A stretch of 64,000 nt of DNA from Nemania diffusa. Taxonomy: Eukaryota > Ascomycota > Sordariomycetes > Xylariales > Xylariaceae. Positions within the stretch are counted from its first letter, which is position 1; every line of letters begins with the position of its first letter. The stretch lies in contig JBBPUQ010000005.1 of the NCBI GenBank assembly GCA_038501195.1, positions 3,100,001 through 3,164,000 on the forward strand. Reading direction: 5' to 3'. Below the pieces are notes generated by a model. It did no database searches. It was not told the DNA's origin and was given only the letters and a program-made list of their open reading frames with translations. Position numbers and translations under genes: made by a program. This document shows, piece after piece, positions 23,101 through 34,871 of this stretch.

Positions 23101-24123
23101 CCATGTGACCTACTCCATAACGTATCCCTCGAACTGTGAAGTGGCTGATACAGTATGCTCGTACTGTCTGCGATGCGAATGATCTCCGACGGAGAGATCT
23201 CGGGGTGTAAATTGGAGCTTAAGGTTTACTCTAGAAGGTGTTTAAATAATTCTAGAACGTCGAGATCTGGCTGTGTGGATAATGGACTAAGCGCCGCGAA
23301 AAAAACGAACAGGTGGCTTCCAGGATGTTCACTAAGAAATTTGAAGAGCGATAGTTAGCATAAGAACTATAGGAAGAGTGATTCGTCAGAATAATATTCA
23401 AGAAGGCGCTTACATGGTCTCAACTCTAATGTGCTATATCACATCGAGTTTTCCCCGTGGCAATTGTGGAACTCTTGACGTCCTTAAGGCGAGGCTGATC
23501 CGGGGTTCAAACGCTCGGTCTCTCCTAAAGGCGTAGTCAAACTGATGCGAGTCGGTATGAGTGCTGATCGTGGCGTTTCAGGTCCGGGCTACCATGAGTA
23601 GTAAGGGTATCTTGCTCGAGCCGGCCCAACTGCGAGATTTCATGACTCTGAGATTGAGTGTCAAGGCACACCCGCGTGCTATGTGGAGACAAGTCGGAAT
23701 AGTGAAAGGTTAAATATCAATCTAGAACCATTCTGCCGCCATAAAGACACGTTTTAGCCCTGTCGATCACCTGGGGAAAAAAGATCATTATCTATTCCCT
23801 GAAGACTGCTTTGTGACGATAGTTTTCTGGGTGGCGAGGCTGTCGGTAGTTAGAGAGCTACTGGCACGCCAGTGCTATTGAATATCCATAGTTGGGCCGA
23901 GAGGATGATGGTTCCCCGAGGGACTTGTCACTGCCACGGAAAGGATGGGAGGCGGCCCGATAATGAAGCAGTTGAAGCCTGAAGCTTCGTCATTGACAGC
24001 GGCCAAGAAAGATGATCCTTAAGAATGTGTTATTGTCGTCGTCTCATCTAACATACCGCTTGGTCTCGAGTCAGCAACCTAAAGAGTTTGGGGTAGTAGA
24101 TCTGTGACGGAGGAAAAACGACG

Positions 24124-24150
24124 CCGTTAATACTCCTGCAGTATTAACGG
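24124..24150. repeat. Perfect 11-bp inverted repeat
   Basis: CCGTTAATACT (24124-24134) and its exact complement AGTATTAACGG (24140-24150) around a 5-nt centre CCTGC. It lies in the gene desert, so it is not an obvious terminator of a known gene. Confidence 0.8.
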
Positions 24151-26030
24151 TATATATTGTACGCAACAAGATCTGAGTCGTATCCCATGGGGAAGCCTGT
24201 AGCCATCACGATACTTCTTTCTATCGAAAATAACATTTAGTACATGTTAGTAGAAGCTACATATTGCAAAATTCTGGGGTCCTTGTGTAACAGCAATTAG
24301 TTCATGGGCGCGTTATACTTCAGTTACTGACCTGGGGATGCTGGGACTCGGGAGCATGCTACGAGCTCTCTTAGCTAGACAGAATATTTCTGTAATTGAT
24401 GCCAGATAGCATCCAACACATAGTCAGTATGATTCGGCCTAGAGGCCCCTTTGCCAAGCTCGGCCGTGTGGTTAAAACCTGATAATTGCAATAATAATGT
24501 GTTGCTCATCGATATGTATGTCTTTCTAGAAATCGCAGCCATAGACCAATCTAAGTAATGACACTCAAGCATTGGATACCACAAGGTAGAAGCTGTAGCG
24601 AGGTTTGAACCGTGACAACGAGAGCTGTAAAAAGTAAAAGGTTAACGCCCACCGAGCCAGAGGGTCATCGTATTAGTGGACAATACCTATGTCTAACAGT
24701 AAGTAGTACACGTTCAATCCTCGAGCAGGTTTGAAACGCCACAAATTACGTTGCCTGCCCCTATTCATCAAGGCAGATACACATAGATCAGATGCTCTAA
24801 GCCAATAGACTCTCTCGATATCTCTTCAGGGACTCTAATCGATTGGTCGAGAGCTAATGAGAATATTCCAGTCTTGGCACCGTGGATTTGTCTATGGCTT
24901 AGCCTTGAATGCCTGAGTAAGAGGCTATCTTATTATGACTAAACCGCAATCAGAGAAAGGCGACGATGGGCTGAGCTCGAAAATATCACCCGCGTCGGGG
25001 GGTATGCCTAGATAGGTAGGGAAAATCAGAACAACCGTGTACCTACAAATTTAAGGCCCCCTCATGCGCGCATAAGTGCCTCTCCTCCATTTCTTCTGTA
25101 ACATCAATACTACTTCGGAATTATCACTAGGTATACTTATAAACACTGTTCATAAGTGGAGTCCTGTGTCTTGGACATTCTTACTTCGCTATAGTTTACT
25201 GCCTCATTTTCTCTCATGTCGATTAATAATATGTAAGCTCCTCTCACAGCTCCTCCTGGGGCTTAACTATCCGTAAATATTATAACCCAGACGACTTCAG
25301 CCTTCTAGCAACGAGCGAGGTATATATATTCCTCAATAAATGCCAAGGACAATTTTCTCTTAGAAGGTTGAGGATATCGATAGCCAGAGTCTGGCGAAGA
25401 CTGTCTCAGTACTATTTGGTGACCGCAGACTTGCATGTGTTACAGAATGCAAGTAAGAACGCCCAGACAAGGCCTACTTAGTACAGTAAACTAACTTCTA
25501 GCGGGCTGTTAAGGCGATTACCGAGATGATGTGCAGCGCCCAAATTTGGCGCAAGGTGTCCCCCGCCCCTAGGATTTTCCTTGTTGGCAATCTCAATTGC
25601 TAGGGGTTTTGACCCTTGTACATAACCTGTAAATACGCATGGAGCCTGGAGGCGTAAGCCACAGCCACAAGAGCCCTATTTTGATCAGTGCAGTATCTAG
25701 TCCAGTCTTCCATGCCCTAAAAACTGGAGAGAAACCGGAAGAGATGAAGCTTCGGGGTTGGGTGAAGTGTGTCGTGTTACACTGATTTGAGTGTAACGGG
25801 GACTATAGCCCTGCCTATTGAAAGAATAATTACCACCAGACAAGAACTAATTTAGGGATATTTTGGGAAAGAGTACCGAGAAGCTGTGGTTAAATCATAA
25901 CGGCTATATATACATATAGCTCTAGAGGCCTATCCTGTCACAATCGGCGATACAGTCCGTCTCCATCTCAATCAAACGGTGTGTTGAAGCTGCGGTAACA
26001 CAGATCTGGCATAGTAACGGCACATGCAGA

Positions 26031-26044
26031 TATATATATATATA
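26031..26044. repeat. (TA)7 microsatellite
   Basis: Seven TA units in the gene desert. Confidence 0.8.
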
Positions 26045-28439
26045 GACAAGTAACACTCTTGTTTCAATGATAGCGGATATGTAAAGGATTGGTGCTCGCA
26101 GATACCCGGACAATCCGCGAGGGTACTAAATATCTACGTCCTCCAGCACTGAAGCATCCTAGAAAGAAACCAGTCTAGAGGAAAACGACACATCATCGAA
26201 TTGCCTACAAAGAGACAGCCAAAACATCCCGGCTGTCCATCCTCGACGCTAGGCAAGGAAGAATAGTTGGCTTGGGATCGACTACTGCGCGAGGTGCATG
26301 ATAAGGGGTGATCCCTGGAGTTCGAAAGCGGACGGACGCATACCGCAGGTGCTTGGCAACACACTCATGCTCTGCTAGTAGGAACGCCGCTGAAGAAGTT
26401 GACTGCAAGAGAAAACTTACTTTGTTTCCCGCCACATTTGGCTTCCCGAACCACGTGCCCGCGGATGAATGAGGATGGGAGCGAAGAAGCTTAGCACGGC
26501 TTCAATTTGACGTAAGAGGTGGTACCGGGTATGACAGCGGCCAACGTGATGTCTGACGGCATTCTTTCGAGTTATCATAAAAGGCCTAAGGACATAATAG
26601 CGGACTAGGTCATCTGTCGCAAACAACCTCGTATGGGCGATGGAAATATTACGTACTCTCCTAGATATTGAATTTCCGAAGTCGTCATCCTCATCGGGGA
26701 GCAAGTGGCTTTTTTCCATACAGCTTTCAATCGGCAAGAATAGACGCGCAAGACTCTATGTAAGTGCACAAATTATTAGGTCTTACGTAACTCCGGATTT
26801 CAAGTATGATCTTCGTACGACGTGTATGGACCATGGTGGTTGGTCACCGTTGGTGTGCATTCTCGACTGCAGCCTTTGCACTAAGTCCCACTGTCCCGGC
26901 AGCAAGACTAGTTGAACTATAATGTGTACATTGCCTACTGCATCAAAATGGTCTAATCATACAACAGCTCCTTATCTTATTTGGACGCTGATGTCTGCAT
27001 GTGCAGAACAGGATTAGACTTAGAAAATAGGCGAACTGCCGTACTTCCTATACAACGCAGAGCCTTTTCCGGCTTCCTTCACAGCCTGATGTTCAGTAAC
27101 AAAACTCTTCACGCCCCTGCACGCAATAGCGGCACCGGCATATCCAGTCTAGTGCTCCGAGTGGGTTGAGGGCGTGAAGTGCACTTGTTGAGCCCCCCGG
27201 GCGTTATACTCCATCCAGATAGTACAGGCGTAGGTATTCCACCATCCCCGAGCAGCCCAACGCGTCTGTGGGGCATATCTGCCTACCATATCTCCCCGAT
27301 TATGATGAGGGAGAGAGGGAAAACCAGGGGGGAGGGGTGACTTGGAGCCGGCCGGAATCACTTCGCTCACTTTCTTACTTACATAGGGGAGATCATCGAT
27401 TCTATTCTTACCGTATTTGACTAGCTCAAAAATGCTTGGGTGTCTCTCGCCCGACCTTGGCCTACTAAAATTACTGTACAATTATCACAGTGCTACTCTC
27501 CCAAATAGGTACCTAGGTGTAGGAGAGATTCGCGATGTTCAAAGGGCTGGCGGGCGCGCTCACCTTGCCGGTCCACTGTAGGAACTGGAGACAGCAGTGT
27601 TCCGCACGCACACTAACTCGCTCGTAGTCTTCTCTTAGTAGTCATAATTTCCCGAAGCCCGAGCAACTTGATTTTAATAACTAGTGTACATGTTCATCGA
27701 ATTCTGTCGATCACCTAGGAATTTGTTGAGTGTGTTTTTGTGCCTGTGAAAAACTTGCTGTCGGCCTCTCGTTGGCTTCGGGTATTACGGGAGCCAAAGG
27801 ATAAGTCTGCTATGGACCGATACTGTGTGGTAATCCCGTAATTCCTCAACTAGCGGCCTTTCCTAACAATATACTACAGCTTTATGTTATAGACAACGAC
27901 GTAAAAGAAAATACTTGGTGTTTTTAAAAGGTTCACAATGTCTTGTATGTGCATGTTATAAGTTTGGTCAAGTTCCAACGTTAATATTGGTGATGGTCTA
28001 AATCCAATACTTCATTGCGCAATCAGCGGAGTGCGTAGTATGGTATGATCTAAGGGGCTCCCCCGGATCCATTCTAGGCACGAGCAAACCATCAAATACT
28101 GAGTCAGGTTTCGTGGGGATAATTCGACGAGAAAATGGCTAGTAGAAGGCATATTGAACGACGTGAGTGATTCTTCTATTCTAGTGATAAACCCAGCGAG
28201 GGTAATATTGGATCAAGTTTCAATTCTCGTATGCATACACGAGACGCGCCTTGTCCATGCTATAATACCGAACATATAACTCCTTCCTATGAGTGCCCTA
28301 TAAAAGGGTTGAATAAACGCCAGCCTCCTCCATGGTATAAAGCCTCTGGGGGCTTTAGCACCTAGATTTCCCTCCCATTCTCCGCCGCCATATCGTCCCC
28401 AGAACGCCAAAGCGAATTGACCTGTTAGCCTCGCTCTTT

Positions 28440-30210
28440 CTATACCGACCAGCCATGCCCGAGACAAGCCTCCAGTCCAGGATAACGCCGTATAAAGTTT
28501 TCGTGCATGCCCCAATTTCGTAAATCCCATACATGTCCCGAGAACTCGTTAGTAGCGTAAATCGAGCCCGTGGAAAAATCAACCGTAAACGCCTCCGTAA
28601 TAGCCACCGGCCAGTTTCTCAGCCGCAAGTTTGTATAGTAATCGCGACGAAACTGGTCCGTGTTGTAGAAAGCCTGTCTCTCAATAATCGCGCTGCGGAG
28701 ATGAGGCCATAAAATAAAGTCCATCCACTGGGGGTGGGGTATTGCTTGTTGGTTGGGCTGCAGGGGGAAGATTTCCCTCAGCCCAATATAAGTTTCTCTC
28801 GTCGGTTGGACCAGCCAAGCGATCAGTGCCTTGAAAAGTAGAAAGACACCGACACGCTCTAAAGGGAGCTCGAGGCTATTTGCGTCGAATATTGATGTTA
28901 TAATATTGACAAGTGGAATATCAGGACCTGCCTGTGCCTGCGGACCCTGCAGACCGAGAGAACCAAGTAGATGCCCGTGGGCGTGTAGAAGAGGCCGAAT
29001 ATTTAGATTATGCGAGCCCATGAGAATCTCGCGGGCAGACTGCCCTCCAGCGAGATCCGTTAAGCGCCGGCAATTAGCAATATAGCCAGAGATGAGTGCG
29101 TCATCTTGGCAGCAAGCATTCGAGTTGAGCACTGGTATTCCCGAATACGATGGGCCCGAATGCCGTGCTAAATTTTCGCCAGAGACGCCTAGTAGTACAC
29201 CGGGTACACGTTCCACGGTGGTTGGTGGTATGTTGGAGAGATGGGCACGATGCCGATCTGTGGTGGGCATCCAAACTCTAGATGGAACTGATTAGACTTC
29301 AGCTCTGCAGGTACGATCAACAATGTTTGCGAGGGAAATTTACCTGACTTGACATCGTCAAATCCCATATCACTCGTGATACATGATGCGGCCGGCGAGT
29401 TGATCGTCGGTGGCATGCTTGATCTCTCGAGAATGGCAGACGAGGTATGAGCTGGAAAGTAATTGCTGCCAAAGTCATCTGGTGCTGCCGGAGACGACGG
29501 GCTTGAGACCGTTGACGGCAATGAACAGGGCACCGAAGAAGGCCAGACGCTTGTGGTGTCGTGGACGTTGCTGTACGGGGGCAGGTCTGACACCATAGGA
29601 TATTCAGGCGTAGAGTGCCCGTACGGAGACGCCTGAGAGCTTGAGTTATTGTATGCTGACAAATAATTAGCTTTGATACTCACAAAACTTGGAAGTGAAA
29701 CTGCGGTTTTTAAAATGGCTTTGAAGAGGGGCTTACAATTTGGGTACTGTAAAGCAGGTCCCGCATTACGGATTCCCAAGCTTTCTCGTAGGCGCCTAAC
29801 CTCGTCTTCGAGCGCCCTGTTTCTCCCTAGTAAATCTCGGACCGTCTGGTCTCGACTTTGCTGGCTCCGAAGCTCGTCTATTTCTCGCTCAAGATTTTCT
29901 ATGTGTTCCTTGGTGCGCGCTCGAATGGCTCTTTGAGCCTCTCGATCATTGGCACGCTTCCGAGCAAGCTGTGAAGGTGTGAGAGTAGATACGCTTCTGG
30001 TGCCTAAATAGCACTGTCAATGACAAATCCCGTGTTATGTGGTGTCAGGGCCGGCCTCTATAATAGATAAGACTTACCCTTACGTTTGCCAGCCTTGGCC
30101 TTGTCCGCGGTAGGCTTAGTCATATTGACTGATGATTCTGAGTAGTTTGATACAGCTGGAGAGGAATTACGAGATGAGGATGACGGGAGTGGGTGGGTGA
30201 GATGATCCAT
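28440..30210 (-). CDS. bZIP transcription factor with DUF3425 domain
   Basis: 519 residues from four minus-strand exons: 30210-30078, 30003-29737, 29655-29344 and 29287-28440. A nuclear DNA-binding regulator of the fungal bZIP-DUF3425 group, whose members often control stress or secondary metabolism. The basic region RKRANDREAQRAIRAR (about 59-74, with the N..A(Q/A)..R pattern) is followed by a leucine-zipper coiled coil (ENLEREIDELRSQ to RALEDEVRRLRESLG). A Ser/Pro-rich linker comes next, then DUF3425 from about residue 378 (LPLERVGVFLLFKALIAWL, IPHPQWMDFILWPHLR, NLRLRNWP). The start MDHLTHPL at 30210 is chosen; an in-frame ATG at 30339 would add 43 residues. The second intron (29736-29656) is 81 nt with no in-frame stop, so its retention would only add 27 residues. 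Confidence 0.88.
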
Positions 30211-30339
30211 ATCGGCAAAGTTGGGGCACGGATTGTGCCTTATGAGCAGCTCGAGGTTGTTTTTGGTGATCCTCCGTCGTATGCCTAGAGAGAGAGTTCC
30301 GATAGCAGGCTCGAGTTGATCAATGAATGAACAATGCAA

Positions 30340-32158
30340 GACCGCTGGGGTCTATTGGCGTCATGGGAGATAATATATAAAGAGCATCGAATGGGGCAGA
30401 AGCGCCCCACACACAACACGACCCTCCCTGTTGGCATTTCTTACAGCTGTGCTGAAATACAGAAGTAGTAGGTAGACTAACGAGCAGCCCCCTGTCCATT
30501 ATTATCGACGATGGTTAAGGAAGGGCAACCAGACCAACCCCTGTTGCTTTGGTGTCCTCAGTCCTAGTCTGGGACTCTCGCCAGTGCTGCGTACACCACC
30601 TACACTGCCTATTACACCACCTGTTACACCACATCGTTGGTCACGTACGCTGCGTTCTCTAGCCATTATGACCTGTGACATGCTGTGGCCTACAGTTTCA
30701 GTTTAGAGAGCTGATCACTAGAGGGTAGTCGATGACAGTTCAGCCGTGATTGGATGCGGTAATGCTTTCTTAATACTGGAAACCCGCGAGATCTCCGAGA
30801 TATGTGGTCTCTCTGTTGAATGGGTGTAAGACTTGTGCAAGACTTCTGGTAGTGGTGGTGTCGACGCCCATCCTCAGACTATTCTCAAGTAAATAGATGG
30901 TCTAATAGCAAGGATGGGTATAGTAAATAGACTTTACGCTACGAGCGCGCTATAAGTGGAGGTACGTAAGTACAGTAGTAGGCACATGGTAACCCACAAA
31001 CCCTGGTTGTTAGGTACGTCACACATACAGTATAGCCGTCGTGTAACGAAGTTTGCTATGAGTATGTGACATCCTGCTACTTACAAGCAGCATCATATGT
31101 AACGTACCGCCATGGCCAAATGGAGGGGATCGCTGGGCTATTGTCCCTAGGAGAGCTGCTACAGTCTCTTTGGGCATGGAGTATCGAACCTGAATTCTAG
31201 GTCTTTAGCCAAGCCTCTAGGAGTGGATACAACAAGCGCAAACTACCTAACCAACTAGAACAGATACCTACCTAGTTGACGTGGATCAAGGCATCTTCCG
31301 AAAAATGGCTGCTAGGCATACTGTACATTAGTGGCAGGGCGTCGTCTAAGCAGGTAGCTCACGGCCAGGAGCCCTATTGCTTATTGCCTATTATGTATCG
31401 ATGCTGCTATACACCAGAAGTATGATGAAAACACAACACCTTGGAGACTAAGTAATATTCATCCTTTTTCTTTCTTTAACGAGAAAGTGATAATAGTAAG
31501 ATCATCGTAACAAGCATGAGTGAATTAATAGACAAACGCATCTCAGCTCTGATATGAGGCCGCGAGGCCACCTAATACGAGCCCCCAAGTTGTCGTGTAT
31601 TTTCGAAGACATATGACGAAGTCTTCACACTGCCGGTGGACCTCGAGGCTCAGGCCAACTGCCGTGTTGTACGAAACGGTTACGCCGGCCAGTCGCCACG
31701 CGCAATCTTCTAGAAGTGTTGGAGGAAATCACTTAGCGATGACGGCGCGGTAAAATATGGGACGGGGCTCTTTCTGAAATTCTAGTGCTGCAACCAGCAA
31801 ACTCTGTTGTGTCTGCCAGCGCCTTGTTAGGGCTAAACGACCTCATCGTGCCTGGAGCTGGAGGCCCTGGCCGGAGTAACGGAGAGCCCTCATTGGCAAC
31901 TGATTGGACAAATGGAACTCCTCTGGCTCGCTCACCATACTCACAGAGCCGATCTAGAGTCCGGACAGTGTGTCTTAGAACTGTGACATAGACCTGTGGT
32001 CAGAGATTATGTATGGATGGTTTAAGCACGGTGCTGATGCTGACCACCAAGTCTGATTGATCTGGGCTTGGGGCGCGGCAAACTACAGGTTCATTTGCAC
32101 TTAAGAATGAGGCTATCACGTTCGATCTTATTTTGACCTTTGATACGTTGTGGTGTTG
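30340..32158. other. Spacer (bZIP promoter, 3' flank of pseudouridine synthase)
   Basis: No gene recognised. Short frames such as 31785-31991 (+) are unrelated to known proteins. Confidence 0.5.
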
Positions 32159-33622
32159 CTAATTGGCAAGTTCGGGGTTCTCGTCCTTCACTGCATCAAC
32201 TAGCTCGTCTAAATTGCCAACTTCGGTTGGGCCAGCGAAACCAGGCGGGGGTAAGGCCCAGTCAGGGAGAGGACTAACATAGCTCCAACTCCCCCCAGCA
32301 TCCTCATAACGCAAGCTATGCAGCCACAACGACAGCTCTTGCTCCCCGGGATCCGTGTATAGAGGGGTATCGCAGATCTCGCAGAGTTCCCCAGACATCT
32401 TTTCTGCTTTTTTCTTGTAATATTGATCTACCATTTCGTCGTGATAGGCGACGGCATCAGCCACATCTTCTTTTCCCATCCGGTTTAGTCTTGCCATTAT
32501 GTCTTCATCTGTATTCTCGAGGGCGTCGGGGTCATTGAACCCCAGTTTAATACCCCAAACCTTTTGATTTGCATAAATTGGATCGTTTTGGATGGGATGG
32601 CCCAGATGCTGCAGATGAACCCGAAGTTGGTGGGTCCTTCCGGTGACAGGGAGACAACGAACAATCGAGTATCCTTCCTTGCGTATCCACGGCATCGATT
32701 TCTCCTCGGCAGACTCTAGGGGGGAGCCGGAGACTTCACCGGGTGCCTCGGCGGAAGATGGCCACACTCGCGGCTCGCGGGGAGGATAGTAAGCCAGCTT
32801 CTTGAAGACGGTACGGGCGGATTTTCCCTCTGCCCGTACCCTGTTTAGGCCAAGTTTGGGAGATATCTGTAGAATAGGTTGATTGCAGACGACTTCTCCG
32901 TCGGGGAAATCACCAATGACTCTGGCAAGGTACTCTTTGCGGACAGATCGCTGTTGGATCTGTGCGCCGAGTCGCTCGGCAGACTGAGGGTGCTTTGCGA
33001 CAAACATAATGCCACTCGTCAGCCTGTCTAATCTGTTGCAAGGGTGGGCGATCCACTCTGGGCCGCGCTCAGACTTCATGATCTCGATAACCGAGTTGAA
33101 ATTGTAGCGGCCGGCAGGGTGGACAGGGATCCCGGACGGCTTGTTGATCACAATCATATCGTCGTCCTCGTGGAGAATGCCGATGGGCGCCGCCGACACA
33201 GGCGGCTCGTGTCGGTGTATGGTGTGCGACAGCAGATTGCCGTTCTTGAGAATGTGATTAGGGGCCACAATTTTGCCGTTTACGCATACCTGGCCCGTCT
33301 CGATGGCATGCTTGTAATAGGAGAGCGGGCGGTCTCTAAATTCGCTCTCGAAGACATCCAGCACTTCTCTGCCCCTCCACCTCTGCTTGCACCAGGTGTT
33401 GTAGGTATAATAGTAGGGCGCCACACGGCGCAAGCCGTTGTCGAGGTAGTACGGTGCAGGCCAATCCGGATCGGGCTGTTTTTCCGAGGCTGGCGTCTCT
33501 CCGTCGGATTTTTTCAGATCCTCTACAGACAGCGACTCAAATTCAGGTATCGGGACAGCTGCAGACGCAGTTGTTGACTCCGGCGACAATAACGGCGACA
33601 TTGTTCCGGTTGTTTGACTCAC
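32159..33622 (-). CDS. RluA-family RNA pseudouridine synthase (Pus9/Rib2 type)
   Basis: 487 residues in one exon. Isomerises uridine to pseudouridine in RNA; yeast Pus9 (mitochondrial) and Pus8/Rib2 (cytoplasmic) act at U32 of tRNAs. N-terminal block YYLDNGLRRVAPYYYTY and WCKQRWRGREVLDVF, then an S4-like RNA-binding stretch (SYYKHAIETGQVCVNGKIV). The catalytic domain has ILHEDDDMIVINKPSGIPVHP, the active-site loop HPCNRLDRLTSGIMF (Asp of RLD is the nucleophile) and TGRTHQLRVHLQHLGHPI. The tail contains a CEIC...C cysteine pair. No deaminase domain follows, so it is more like Pus9 than the bifunctional Rib2. Whether it is mitochondrial cannot be decided; the N-terminus is acidic and not an obvious presequence. 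Confidence 0.88.
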   Translation of the reverse strand: MSQTTGTMSPLLSPESTTASAAVPIPEFESLSVEDLKKSDGETPASEKQPDPDWPAPYYLDNGLRRVAPYYYTYNTWCKQRWRGREVLDVFESEFRDRPLSYYKHAIETGQVCVNGKIVAPNHILKNGNLLSHTIHRHEPPVSAAPIGILHEDDDMIVINKPSGIPVHPAGRYNFNSVIEIMKSERGPEWIAHPCNRLDRLTSGIMFVAKHPQSAERLGAQIQQRSVRKEYLARVIGDFPDGEVVCNQPILQISPKLGLNRVRAEGKSARTVFKKLAYYPPREPRVWPSSAEAPGEVSGSPLESAEEKSMPWIRKEGYSIVRCLPVTGRTHQLRVHLQHLGHPIQNDPIYANQKVWGIKLGFNDPDALENTDEDIMARLNRMGKEDVADAVAYHDEMVDQYYKKKAEKMSGELCEICDTPLYTDPGEQELSLWLHSLRYEDAGGSWSYVSPLPDWALPPPGFAGPTEVGNLDELVDAVKDENPELAN

Positions 33623-34142
33623 GGTCGGTCGCGCGAAGGGCCTTCTCGCACTATGGGCGAGAGTGAAAATCGAAGTCGAGCGCGGCAGTTTAGCTTAGAA
33701 ATAAATCTAGAACATGGTTTGGCTATGCTACGCTTGTAATGATATAATATGGCAAAGTCATATGAGTTAGATAGTGTTGATCTGGTATCTATCGCACCAA
33801 CGTGCCTCAAATGGATGGAAGCGCAATCATAGAAAAATTGGCGGTTGAGCGCGGCAGAATTTGACCCCTCGCTGACAGCCCGGGCGCCTGTGCCCTGTGC
33901 AGGCCCTGTAGTGTAGGTATACCGGTCCGGCACTGATCCCCTGCCCGGCTCCCAAGATACAGTACCTGATCTAGATAGGTACCTGCTAAGATGAGGTCCC
34001 CACAGCCAGAACCTCGGCTTCGGTCCCCAGCCTCATTCAACAAATAACGGCGACAAAGTATTTCCATCTATTTTCTATTTTCTCGTGATCGAATGAAGCT
34101 CTACTTTAATTTACTCACGTATATCTCATTTTGATTAACAAC
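33623..34142. other. Divergent promoter region
   Basis: Shared upstream region of the pseudouridine synthase (-) and the thioesterase (+). No gene seen. Confidence 0.5.
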
Positions 34143-34796
34143 ATGTCATCATCAAAGCATTTAAAAAGTAGAACTCGGCAGGATTACCCCTTCGTTCTGG
34201 AATATAGGACGCGATGGTAATTATGATGAACCCCATGAATGAGATCGCGTCCCCGAGACGCGCCTCTCTACACAAAAGAGATGCCCATCCTTACTGAATT
34301 CGATAGGAGCGACAATGATATGTATGATCACATGAACAACTCGGTGTACAACTTTCTGTGAGTAGGAAATTGGAATCATAGTCGCCGCGCCGCGCCGCGC
34401 CGAGCACCAGAAGGCTCCCCTTGACTAACGCAAACGGGCCCGGCCTGCAGCTTCGACTCGGTCATCAACTCCTATCTCATGGATAACTGCGGCCTACATC
34501 CGCCTACCTCAGCCCAGCATCCGCTGATGGCGCATACCCATTGCGACTACTTCTCTGCAATCTCATACCCCAAGGTGGCTGAGCTGTGCTTACGTGTCAA
34601 CAAGCTCAGCAAATCTAGCGTAGTCTACGAAGTAGCACTGTTCGAGAAAGATGTGGAGCAGGTCAAGGCTGTTGGTGAATTTGTTCATGTCTTTGTCGAT
34701 CGTGCTACTCAGCGCCCAAATGCCAATGGAATGAATGATCAGCTCCGCCGCGGCCTACAAAAATTACTCGTAGCCGAGTCTCCTAGCAAATTATAA
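34143..34796 (+). CDS. Hot-dog fold (4HBT-like) acyl-CoA thioesterase
   Basis: 156 residues from exons 34143-34216, 34307-34357 and 34451-34796. Probably hydrolyses acyl-CoA or related thioesters; the substrate is unknown. The order FVLEYRTRW, SDNDMYDHMNNSVYNFLFDSV (about 25-45), SYLMD, then ISYPKVAELCLRVNKLSKSSV, VYEVALFE and FVHVFVDR follows the 4-hydroxybenzoyl-CoA thioesterase pattern. The Asp and the DHMNN motif on the first helix are the usual active-site region. Joining the three exons restores this motif exactly, which supports the splicing. The first 14 residues are basic. It converges on the Gfo/Idh/MocA gene with only about 75 bp between stop codons. Confidence 0.82.
34383..34402 (+). 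repeat. Four tandem CGCCG units in an intron
   Basis: A 20-nt perfect array within the second intron of the thioesterase gene, very GC-rich against its surroundings. Confidence 0.85.
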
Positions 34797-34871
34797 TTAC
34801 CGCGCAACCCCGAGCCTCTGCGCAACCGCCTGGGCGGCTACCTCATCTAGGAGGCGTAATAGTACCTACAC

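Larger units (their letters stand above)
20156..28439. other. 8.3 kb gene desert with relic frames
   Basis: No intact gene recognised on either strand and no frame above about 110 codons. The densest coding-like stretch is 20974-21445 (+): one frame gives FARWFRGINAAFLVVHE, then about 21239 a second frame gives PIPVVSLQLLYMIPNE and RLAARDPETIRSTFAMGLGK. This looks like one protein broken by a frameshift, of unknown identity. The minus frame 26737-26417 starts MPIESCMEKSHLLPDEDDDF and is also unrecognised. I found no transposase, reverse transcriptase, LTR pair or terminal repeat. It may be old repeat-derived or degraded DNA. Confidence 0.45.

Noticed and set aside
23451..23530. tRNA-like B box (GGGGTTCAAACGC) on the plus strand
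   Set aside because: The T stem is imperfect, and no acceptor stem or anticodon arm pairs with it.
24580..24660. tRNA-like segment on the minus strand with D-arm-like GGCTCGGTGGG and GGTTCAAACC
   Set aside because: T stem does not pair and no acceptor stem; at best a decayed tRNA.
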